Source of the DNA: RGIG5612 sp045600845 | Lineage (GTDB): Bacteria; Bacillota; Clostridia; Lachnospirales; Lachnospiraceae | DNA: 22,132 bases | Direction of reading: 5' to 3' | Assembly: GCA_045600845.1 (NCBI GenBank) | Contig: JAZRYR010000020.1 | Span: forward strand, 1-22,132 | Shown: positions 1 through 6,295 of the stretch, in pieces | How positions within the stretch are numbered: position 1 is the first letter of the stretch | Layout of the letters: the number at the start of each line of letters is the position of its first letter | The notes under the pieces: model-generated | What the model was told of the DNA's origin: nothing | Seen by the model: only the letters and a program-made list of their open reading frames with translations | Database searches by the model: none | Made by a program: the position numbers and the translations under genes

Positions 1-248
1 GTTTTGGCATGAATCGTCGACGGATTTTTCCTTATTTTTCATGTAAACATCATGGATTGCAATGAAATAAGACGGTTTTTGATCAAAATCCTGCGAAATT
101 ATAGAAATAAACCGTTTTTTTCATGGTTATATCATACCAAACCGAATTTTTATTGCTGTTTTTTTCAGAGCAAGTCTTCCAAATGGCTTATTTACCGAAA
201 AATTCCTCAAATTCTGGATTGATGAGCCAAGAATATCTCCGCAAATTC
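1..248 (+). repeat. Left copy of ~248-bp inverted repeat
   Basis: This sequence recurs in reverse complement at 16335-16581 with only a handful of substitutions and two one-base length differences. I estimate about 96-97% identity by eye. Similarity stops sharply after the block GCAAATTC at 241-248. On the outer side the repeat reaches base 1, so it may continue outside the window. It contains an AT-rich open frame starting MDCNE at 52 that ends after about 50 codons in this copy and runs on differently in the other. I do not recognise that frame as a protein. The element could be the end of a transposon or a genomic repeat family. Confidence 0.9.
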
Positions 249-377
249 CGGTTTGCCGGGATAATGTCTGCGAGACAAACCCAAGTTTGCCGAGATGAAA
301 GAAAAAACCGCTGAAATGAAGTACCCCCTTTTGCTAGACAAAAACTCTAACGAAAGAATAATTAAAGATTTTTTTTT

Positions 378-590
378 TCAAATATAATTTCCTAAGGATA
401 TCTTTTCTGGATTAAGCGTTGCAAAAAGACCGGAAGCAAAAAAGAATAACGGAACATGATGGGCAAATATACCCATGTATATACTATTTACGGGAAGTAA
501 ATGTCCCCAGTAAATTAAAATAATTCCAATGAATTTTAATACGTACGGCCAGGAAATCCGCTTATCATTTGTGAAATTGTTGTATTGCAT
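378..590 (-). pseudogene. Truncated acyltransferase-3 family protein (N-terminal remnant)
   Basis: The 70 residues match the N-terminus of membrane O-acyltransferases of the acyltransferase-3 (OafA/WecH-like) family. They show the order R-x-x-W-P-Y near residue 12, a first membrane helix ending in YWGHLLPV (27-34) with the conserved catalytic His, then HHVPLFFFASGLF in the second helix. Family members are usually about 330-380 residues with around ten helices, so roughly four fifths of the gene is missing. The frame stops just before a run of nine A/T bases (about 369-377), and in the shifted frame a Lys-rich stretch follows, which suggests a frameshift and then deletion. No clear ribosome binding site precedes the ATG. 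It lies between the left inverted repeat and a terminator and is almost certainly non-functional. Confidence 0.7.
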
Positions 591-627
591 TGTATGGAGT
601 GAATAAAGATTCTAATGAAAAAAAGAA

Positions 628-656
628 AAACCTCGGAGTGCTCCGAGATTTTTCTT
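628..656. terminator. Bidirectional intrinsic terminator
   Basis: A perfect 7-bp stem CTCGGAG (632-638) / CTCCGAG (641-647) is flanked by A-rich sequence on the left and T-rich sequence on the right. Read on the minus strand it ends the lipoprotein transcript with a U-rich tract. Confidence 0.75.
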
Positions 657-672
657 TTATACAAACATGGTT

Positions 673-1180
673 TTATTTCCAATCGCATCCATTTACGAAT
701 GACGTAATTTTATCAATATCCGGGGTTTCCGAATCGAGGGAAATATAACCATCATCAAATGGAGTATTAGCGTCCGTATAATTTAACCGATGTTCAAAAT
801 GCCATTCTCGTCCCTGATTATCTATGATGTCATATTCATCTTTCGGTGGAAGGGCGATGAAAAACATATTATAATGCTCATCTGGGCCGTCTGTCGAAAA
901 AACGATAGTAAATTTTTCTTTCCCATTAGTGAAATATAGAGAATTTTCTTCTTTAATAGCCTACATAGGTAAATCCGTCCGGACAAATTGCAGACACTCT
1001 ACCACTTGTTACAGGGTCAGGTAATTGTGGAATTACAGGTTCGCCTTCTCCAGCGTCCACGATACTAACGTCTGGGGTCTCAGTTCCAGACGAAAATTTC
1101 GGCTTTTCATCACTACCACAGGCGGTCAGCACATCCAGTAACATACAGCCACAAAGTATCAAAACTATTAAATTTTTCAC
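673..1180 (-). pseudogene. Putative lipoprotein gene split by a frameshift
   Basis: A GTG start at 1180 follows AAAGGAG at ideal spacing. The product begins with a lipoprotein signal peptide: Lys3, a hydrophobic stretch 4-18, and lipobox LTAC with Cys21. It is followed by a Ser/Thr/Pro/Glu-rich linker and stops at 953 after CPDGFTYVGY. In the next frame the coding character continues without break from about 958 to 673 (reading KEENSLYF, then ALPPKDEYD, ending NGCDWK). Removing one base near 955-958 joins both halves into one extracellular lipoprotein of about 170 residues. I recognise no domain. The gene is divergent from the broken XRE gene. The alternatives are two separate genes, which is unlikely because the second half has no start or ribosome binding site, or a sequencing error. 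Confidence 0.65.
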
Positions 1181-1285
1181 TTTTTCTCCTTTGTATATTT
1201 AGGGGAATTATTCTTTGAAAAATATTTATCTTATTAATCTTATGTATTAATGAATTGATTATAGTCAAAATATTATATTTTTATC

Positions 1286-1305
1286 ATTAGTGATATACCA
1301 CTAAT
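1286..1305. promoter_or_regulatory. Palindromic operator, probably for the XRE regulator
   Basis: A perfect inverted repeat ATTAGTG (1286-1292) / CACTAAT (1299-1305) is separated by 6 bp. It lies in the AT-rich divergent region between the lipoprotein gene and the XRE gene, 54 bp before the XRE start codon. Small Cro/CI-type regulators commonly bind such sites upstream of their own gene. The pairing with this regulator is inferred from position. Confidence 0.5.
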
Positions 1306-1358
1306 ATATGCGATTGTTTTTGTATAAACTATAAAAAAGTACAAAAATCGAGGTAATT

Positions 1359-1599
1359 ATGTCCACTCAGGAAGTTGTAGCGAAACGTATTAGAGAACTT
1401 CTGAAAGAGAAAAATTGGACTCCAAATCATCTGGCATATGTTTCAGCAGTCCCTCAATCAACCATCAAGTCAATTTTACTAGGAGAAAGTAAAAATCCAG
1501 GCATTGTAACCATAAAAGTTGTGTGATGGATTAGGTATTAGTCTTGCTCAATTTTTCGATTGTGAATTGTTTAATCAACTTGACCAGGAAATAAAATAA
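1359..1599 (+). pseudogene. XRE-family (Cro/CI-type) HTH regulator, frameshifted
   Basis: ATG at 1359 follows CGAGG. The first frame gives 55 codons (MSTQEVVAKRIRELL...) ending in TGA at 1524-1526. Its helix-turn-helix reads LAYVSAVPQSTIKSIL, typical of small phage-like regulators. From 1516 the +1 frame continues with KLCDGLGISLAQFFD and ends in TAA at 1597-1599. That is exactly the usual C-terminal half of this family. The break lies in the A-run of ACCATAAAAGTT (1510-1520), where intact relatives normally have two further A bases coding for Lys-Lys. A restored protein would be about 80 residues, the normal length. The DNA-binding helices are encoded before the break, so a truncated product could still be made. 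Confidence 0.75.
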
Positions 1600-1664
1600 C
1601 TTATTTGATATTTGTTTCTTGAAGTGTTATCGTTTATTATTGAATGAAAGTATTAGATATATCT

Positions 1665-1691
1665 GACGGTTTTATTGACCGTCTATTTTTT
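1665..1691 (+). terminator. Terminator or attenuator ahead of the oxidoreductase gene
   Basis: Stem GACGGT (1665-1670) / ACCGTC (1678-1683) with a 7-nt loop is followed by TATTTTTT. It ends only a few bases before the ribosome binding site AGGAGG at 1697-1702. It either terminates the XRE transcript or acts as an attenuator in the leader of the reductase gene. Confidence 0.55.
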
Positions 1692-1706
1692 CATCAGGAG
1701 GTAATT

Positions 1707-3731
1707 ATGGGTTCTAAATATTCACATGTTTTTTCACCAATTAAAATTCGTGGAATCGATTTTAAAAACAGAATCACTCTGGCGCCACCATCTCCGAATC
1801 TGGCAAGCCCAGACGGCAAGATAACGTATGAGTTCATTGACTGGTTCCGTATGTTCGCTCGAGGCGGCGTTTGTACTCTGTATGTAGGTAACTCTTCCAT
1901 CGACATTACGGAATGTAAGGACGAAGCTTATCAGCTGGATTTAAGCTCCGACGATGGTATCCGTGAACTGGCGCGCTTTGCCGACATGTGCAAGGAATTT
2001 GATTGCCACGCTTCTCTGGAAATCAACCACAACGGCGAGAATACCGCTTTTGAAACGGTAGGTCATGCTCCATATAGTTCTTCCGAACTGATTTCCGGTA
2101 CCGAGTTGATTCGTGCAAAACGTTTAGGCCGTGATCCGATTCCGTCCATTGCAATGACGAAAGAAAAAATTCAGGAGACCATTAATAAATACGGCGATGC
2201 CGCTGCAAGAATGAAGAGAGCAGGCATGGATATCGTTTTAGTACATGGGGGACATGGCAACCTGATCAGCCAGTTCACCAGCCCTCTGTACAATCATCGT
2301 ACCGATGAGTACGGCGGTTCTTTAGAGAACAGAGCCCGCTTCGCTATCGAAGTATGTGACAACATTCGTAAAAAATGTGGCGAAGACTTTGTAATTGAAT
2401 TCCGTATTTCTGCAGATGAAATCGCAGAAGAAGGAATGCACTTTGATGAAACTTTAGAGCTTATTGGAATGCTGAAAGACCATATCGATATTATCCATGT
2501 ATCCGCAGGTCTTCACAGCGATTTCGGCGGCGCTTATATGCGTAACTGGTGTCAGAACTTCTTTATGGAAAGAGGCTTCAACGTACATTACGCAGCAGCT
2601 GTTAAGAAAGCTTATCCGGACCTTCTGGTTACGACTGTTGGTTCTATTACCAGCATCGATATGGCAGAAGAAATCATCGCAAATGGTTGGGCTGATTTCG
2701 TAGCAATGTGCCGTCCTCTGATGGCAGACCCAGACATGCCAAACGTTTATGCTCATGACCATCCAGAAGATCATAGACCATGCCTAAGATGCTCTACCTG
2801 TATGAAGCATCTGATGATTCCAAAGCCAATCTTCTGTGCAGTTAACCCGATGTCCGGTATGACCAGCGTTCTTCGTGATGGTGTTGTTCCAAAAGCTGCG
2901 GAAAAGAAGAAAGTCGCTGTTGTGGGCGGCGGTCCTGGCGGAATCCAGGCTTTGATGACTCTTTGCGAGAGAGGACATGATGTAACCTTATACGAAGCTA
3001 CCGATCGGTTAGGCGGACAGGTAATTAAGGCTGCAATCCCTCCGTTCAAGAACGATACAGCAGATTACCTGAAATATCTTCAGGTTCAGGCTGGAAAATA
3101 TGCTGATAAATACGGTGCTAAGATTTTAATGAATACAAAGGCTACCAAGGAAATGCTGGATGCGGAACAGTATGATGCCATTATTATTGCCATCGGTTCG
3201 GAACCAATTATTCCAAAGAGTATTCCTGGCATCGACCTTCCACATGTAGCTTGGGCTCCAGACGCTGAAGAAGGAAAGATCCCTGTAGGCGATAAAGTCG
3301 TTATTATCGGTGGCGGCTCCGTAGGTATGGAAGCTATGATTGAATTCGGTGACATGGGCAAACAGGTTGAATTACTGGAAATGGGCGCAGCAGAAAATGG
3401 CATGATGCAGTTGAGAAAGAGCGCCGGCTCTTCCGCAGGAGAAATGCTGAACATCTGCAAAGAGAAAAATTACCAGATTCACTACAGCACAAAACTGACT
3501 GCTATTACCGAGAAAGAAGTTATTGCTGAGAATCTGCTGACCGGCGAAACCGTAACCTACCCAGCAGACACCGTTCTTCTGGCTTTAGGTATGAAGTCTC
3601 TGACCGAAGAAGCAGAGAGCATGCGTCATTGCGCACCGGAGACAGAAATCTTCGTCATCGGCGATGCAAAACGACCGGCACAGATCGGTGATGCTGTTAA
3701 TGAAGCATTCCGTGCTTGCATCCATATTTGA
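1707..3731 (+). CDS. NADH:flavin oxidoreductase, enoate reductase / 2,4-dienoyl-CoA reductase type
   Basis: The 674-residue protein has the three-domain plan of old-yellow-enzyme-type Fe-S flavoproteins (FadH, clostridial enoate reductase, BaiCD/BaiH). An FMN TIM barrel (about 1-350) opens with FSPIKIRGIDFKNRI and carries the RTDEYGGSLENRARF signature at 198-212. A 4Fe-4S cluster site has Cys359, Cys362, Cys365 and Cys377. The FAD/NAD half has GGGPGG (407-412), GGGSVG (535-540) and a closing GD at 652-653. Such enzymes reduce activated C=C bonds with NAD(P)H in the cytoplasm. The real substrate is not evident. Where E. coli FadH has its catalytic Tyr (EGYLINEF), this protein has HGNLISQF with Asn185, so chemistry may differ. 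I chose ATG 1707 over the in-frame ATG at 1644 because AGGAGG lies just before it and 1644 precedes the hairpin. It is monocistronic. Confidence 0.92.
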   Translation: MGSKYSHVFSPIKIRGIDFKNRITLAPPSPNLASPDGKITYEFIDWFRMFARGGVCTLYVGNSSIDITECKDEAYQLDLSSDDGIRELARFADMCKEFDCHASLEINHNGENTAFETVGHAPYSSSELISGTELIRAKRLGRDPIPSIAMTKEKIQETINKYGDAAARMKRAGMDIVLVHGGHGNLISQFTSPLYNHRTDEYGGSLENRARFAIEVCDNIRKKCGEDFVIEFRISADEIAEEGMHFDETLELIGMLKDHIDIIHVSAGLHSDFGGAYMRNWCQNFFMERGFNVHYAAAVKKAYPDLLVTTVGSITSIDMAEEIIANGWADFVAMCRPLMADPDMPNVYAHDHPEDHRPCLRCSTCMKHLMIPKPIFCAVNPMSGMTSVLRDGVVPKAAEKKKVAVVGGGPGGIQALMTLCERGHDVTLYEATDRLGGQVIKAAIPPFKNDTADYLKYLQVQAGKYADKYGAKILMNTKATKEMLDAEQYDAIIIAIGSEPIIPKSIPGIDLPHVAWAPDAEEGKIPVGDKVVIIGGGSVGMEAMIEFGDMGKQVELLEMGAAENGMMQLRKSAGSSAGEMLNICKEKNYQIHYSTKLTAITEKEVIAENLLTGETVTYPADTVLLALGMKSLTEEAESMRHCAPETEIFVIGDAKRPAQIGDAVNEAFRACIHI

Positions 3732-3800
3732 TGAGGCAGATGATCGGCCGATTTATGGTATAAGCTGGAAAATGTTTTAATCGAAACGATTTCTTAACAT

Positions 3801-3833
3801 AAAAAACTGCGGTCCTTTGGGCCGCAGTTTTTA
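3801..3833. terminator. Bidirectional intrinsic terminator
   Basis: A strong GC-rich stem, AAAACTGCGGTCC pairing with GGCCGCAGTTTT around a short loop, has A-run and T-run flanks. It separates the convergent oxidoreductase (+) and SPFH (-) genes and can stop both. Confidence 0.88.
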
Positions 3834-3853
3834 GAAATGAATCACTCAGAAAA

Positions 3854-4690
3854 TCAATCTGTAGTAGGGGCACCTAAGTCAATGATATTATTCGTGCCGG
3901 TTGCTACTGGTAATACACCGTCCCATTTTTCTACTTTGTTGTATTCGATAATCTGGTTTGTCAGAGACTCATTAATGATGCGGTTTGCTTCTGCCTCAGC
4001 TTCCGCGCGGATGCGGAGAGTTTCTGCATCTGCTTCTGCATTGGTGATCGCCGTCTGCTTATCCGTTTCTGCCTTCAGAAGACGCTGCTGTGCAACCTGT
4101 TTTTCTTCGATTGCTTCAATGAATACATCAGAAAAGTCAAAATTAATGATATTAACATCGGTTACATCAAGGCCACTGTTGTTTAATTTCTTATTCAATT
4201 CGCCAAGCAGACCATCGGCAATCATCACACGGTTGGTAACGCTTTCCTCTGCCGTATACTTTGAAGTAATCGCTTTCAGGGCTTCATTTACTGCAGGAAC
4301 CACCAGAACTGCTTCATAATTGGATCCAATGTTTTTATATACGCTGTAGGACATATCACTTTCTACACGGTAGTTGATCGCCAGAACGGTAGATACCGTC
4401 TGAAGGTCCTTGGAGAATGCTTCGGTTTCAACTTCCAGCTTAACGATACGGTTATCAATCTGGATTACATTCTGAATAAAAGGTGCTTTTAAATGAAGGC
4501 CTTCCGTAAGAACATTGTTCGATACTTTACCTAAGGTTACAACGACTCCGGTGTGACCTGGTTTAACGATGGTAACCGAGCCGATGATAATTGCAATAAT
4601 CACGAGTGCGGCAATAATAATGCCGACTTTCTTCTTGGAAAATAAAGGCTTTTTTGCTTCGTAGTATACTGTGTTGTTATTATTATCCAT
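3854..4690 (-). CDS. SPFH-domain (prohibitin/HflC-like) membrane protein
   Basis: The 278-residue protein has a short polar N-terminus, one membrane helix (about 21-42, KVGIIIAALVIIAIIIGSV), then an SPFH domain beginning IVKPGHTGVVVTLGKV and continuing through EGLHLKAPF. An Ala/Glu-rich coiled-coil helix of about residues 190-245 (AEADAETLRIRAEAEAEANR) precedes a short tail. This is the normal plan for prohibitin and HflK/HflC relatives. These oligomerise at the inner face of the membrane and influence proteases or membrane microdomains. The ATG is preceded by AAAGGAG at good spacing. No FtsH or NfeD gene lies beside it, so a specific partner cannot be named. Confidence 0.9.
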   Translation of the reverse strand: MDNNNNTVYYEAKKPLFSKKKVGIIIAALVIIAIIIGSVTIVKPGHTGVVVTLGKVSNNVLTEGLHLKAPFIQNVIQIDNRIVKLEVETEAFSKDLQTVSTVLAINYRVESDMSYSVYKNIGSNYEAVLVVPAVNEALKAITSKYTAEESVTNRVMIADGLLGELNKKLNNSGLDVTDVNIINFDFSDVFIEAIEEKQVAQQRLLKAETDKQTAITNAEADAETLRIRAEAEAEANRIINESLTNQIIEYNKVEKWDGVLPVATGTNNIIDLGAPTTD

Positions 4691-4735
4691 ATATTTTACT
4701 CCTTTCTGAACATGGCAGAGAATGTCTTCCTGCCA

Positions 4736-5251
4736 TTATAAAACTTGTTCCATAACAGTTTTCAGAGGTTTCAGTCCGCATTTCTCATAAAAAGCTTTTG
4801 CACCCGGATTCAGCTCCCAGACATTTAAGGTAATGCTGTCGCAGTCATTTTCTTTCGCAATTTGTACAACATACTCATAGAGGGCCTCTCCGATGCCCTG
4901 ACGGTGGTGGTCGCTGTCTACGCAGATATCATCGATATACAGGTTCTTCCTAGGATAAACAGAGTGGTTGCCTTCGTTAATCTCGAACATACAGAAGGCG
5001 TGACCTGCAATCATTCCGTTTTCATCTACATAAACATAAATTGGATTCTCAGCGGTTTCGGAAAAGCCGGCAGCTTTTCGGCTTTCGCATCCCTCGATTC
5101 CATCCTGAATCAGTTTTGTCAGTCCTTCGTCGGTATATTTTTTTGTTCCGGGAATAAAATAGTCCGGTCTTCCGTCTGCATGTACTTTATGAACCTGGTA
5201 TAAAAGGAAATTGATTCCTTCAAGATCTTTTAATTCTGCTTTTCTGATCAT
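4736..5251 (-). CDS. GNAT family N-acetyltransferase
   Basis: The 171-residue protein begins MIRKAELKDLEGINFLLY, the usual first strand and helix of GNAT enzymes. It contains the acetyl-CoA pyrophosphate loop in DSDHHRQGIGEALYEYV (R/Q-x-x-G-x-G/A type) and the closing motif NPGAKAFYEKCGLKP. The acceptor substrate is unknown. I prefer the start at 5251 because GGAGAG sits just upstream. An in-frame ATG at 5281 would add ten residues with no family match. It is transcribed in the same direction as the SPFH gene 45 bp downstream, so the two may be co-transcribed. Confidence 0.88.
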   Translation of the reverse strand: MIRKAELKDLEGINFLLYQVHKVHADGRPDYFIPGTKKYTDEGLTKLIQDGIEGCESRKAAGFSETAENPIYVYVDENGMIAGHAFCMFEINEGNHSVYPRKNLYIDDICVDSDHHRQGIGEALYEYVVQIAKENDCDSITLNVWELNPGAKAFYEKCGLKPLKTVMEQVL

Positions 5252-5418
5252 AGTGTTCTCTCCAAAATTTTCCGTCTGCAAATACTATACCCCTTTGTTT
5301 TGTACTGTTTTTGTCAGGCTGCTTTTTCTCATTTTATCACAGATGATTCCATCTATGGTATAGTATTATAACATGAAAGGGATGGCAGTCAAAAATCTCT
5401 GCCGTTATGGAATAGAAA

Positions 5419-5898
5419 ATGAAATCCAGTGAAGAGAAAACCAACGTCATGAGAGTGTTGGAACAAAACAAAATAGAGTACAAACATTATGCCTTTGATT
5501 TAAAAGAGGCTTTGTCTGGAGTGGAGATGGCAAAGCTTTTAGGAGCAGAGGAAGAAAGAGTATTCAAAACCTTAGTTACCGTTGGAAAAAGTAAAGAGCA
5601 TTATGTTTTTATTATTCCGGTGGCAGAAGAATTGGATTTAAAGAAAGCCGCCAACGCCTGTGGCGAAAAGAACATCGCAATGATTACCAAAAAAGAATTG
5701 CTTCCATTAACGGGATACGTTCATGGTGGCTGCTCCCCAATCGGCATGAAGAAACTGTTTCCGACTTTTTTAGATGAGACAGCAATTCTGCAGGAAACCA
5801 TTCTGTTCAGTGCCGGAAAAATCGGTTATCAGGTAGAAATTGAGCCCGACGACTTGGGAAAAGTCATTCCCGTAACTTATGCAGATTTAACGAAATAA
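5419..5898 (+). CDS. ybaK: Cys-tRNA(Pro)/Cys-tRNA(Cys) deacylase, YbaK/EbsC type
   Basis: The 159-residue protein matches the YbaK editing domain in length and sequence. It has the N-terminal EQNKIEYKHYAFD, the strand-helix FKTLVTVGKSKEHYVFIIPV with the conserved Lys, and the family signature GYVHGGCSPIGMKK near 103-116. The enzyme hydrolyses Cys wrongly attached to tRNA(Pro) by prolyl-tRNA synthetase, acting in trans in the cytoplasm. The ribosome binding site is weak. An alternative start at 5449 would remove the first ten residues. The stop TAA at 5896-5898 is followed, in the same frame, by 40 open codons that run through three units of the 42-bp repeat array before TAG at 6019, so readthrough would add a repetitive tail. 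Confidence 0.93.
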   Translation: MKSSEEKTNVMRVLEQNKIEYKHYAFDLKEALSGVEMAKLLGAEEERVFKTLVTVGKSKEHYVFIIPVAEELDLKKAANACGEKNIAMITKKELLPLTGYVHGGCSPIGMKKLFPTFLDETAILQETILFSAGKIGYQVEIEPDDLGKVIPVTYADLTK

Positions 5899-5907
5899 TA
5901 TAAACTC

Positions 5908-6215
5908 CAAAAAAACACGGTTATGTACCATGCTCAGAAGAGAGTGCTCCAAAATATCGCGGTTGTGTACCACCTTCAGAATAGAGCCTACCAAAAAAAC
6001 GCAGTTGTGTACCACCATTAGAAAAATAAATGGTACACAACTTTATTATTTTGTCTAAAAACAAGAAATTAGTCAGTTCGTCTTGTACATAAGTGTAATT
6101 ATTAGTCGGAGATTAAGAGTAGGATGGTACATAAGTGTAATTATTAGTCGGAGCGCAAGAGAAGGGTGGTACATAAGTGAAATTTTTAATCGAAGAGCAA
6201 GAGAAAGACGATACA
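5908..6215. repeat. 42-bp phased repeat array, locus 1 (no nuclease gene)
   Basis: The core TGGTACAYAAGTG(T) occurs in two opposed arms. Left-arm units (reverse orientation) have the TACCA end at 5930, 5972 and 6014, spaced exactly 42 bp. Right-arm units (forward) begin at 6031, 6083, 6125, 6167 and a decayed one at 6209, spaced 52, 42, 42 and 42 bp. The arms meet at a perfect 11-bp inverted repeat, GTTGTGTACCA / TGGTACACAAC, at 6004-6041. After the core, right-arm units share AATTATTAGTCGGAG and then a less conserved purine-rich stretch. The array fills most of the 397-bp gap between ybaK and the esterase genes. The same family recurs at 21013-21275. Confidence 0.9.
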
Positions 6216-6243
6216 GAACTGGAATAGGAAATTGATATTTCAT
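6073..6243 (-). other. Small repetitive open frame inside array 1 (56 codons)
   Basis: On the minus strand, an ATG at 6243 preceded by AAAAGG opens a 56-codon frame. It is a near-perfect repeat of 14 residues because the DNA period is 42 bp: units such as MYHPSLALRLIITL and MYHPTLNLRLIITL follow one another, ending MYKTN. The peptide would be hydrophobic and Leu-rich. The match of period to codons may be accidental, and the frame overlaps the likely promoter of the downstream esterase gene. I record it because it is real as an open frame, but I do not claim that it is expressed. Confidence 0.2.
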
Positions 6244-6260
6244 CCTTTTCAAGGTATCAT
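6232..6260 (+). promoter_or_regulatory. Sigma-A-type promoter of the esterase pair
   Basis: TTGATA (6232-6237) is separated by 17 bp from TATCAT (6255-6260). The predicted start is about 20 bp before the AGGAGG of the first esterase gene. It lies immediately right of repeat array 1. Confidence 0.6.
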
Positions 6261-6295
6261 ATGACCAAATAAATATGTATTTATAGGAGGGTAAT

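Noticed and set aside
123..314. 63-codon plus-strand gene in the left repeat
   Set aside because: No ribosome binding site, biased composition from the repeat, and not kept in the right copy.
1644..1706. Longer N-terminus of the oxidoreductase
   Set aside because: The start at 1644 lies upstream of a terminator-like hairpin and has no ribosome binding site. Family proteins begin close to the residue encoded at 1707.
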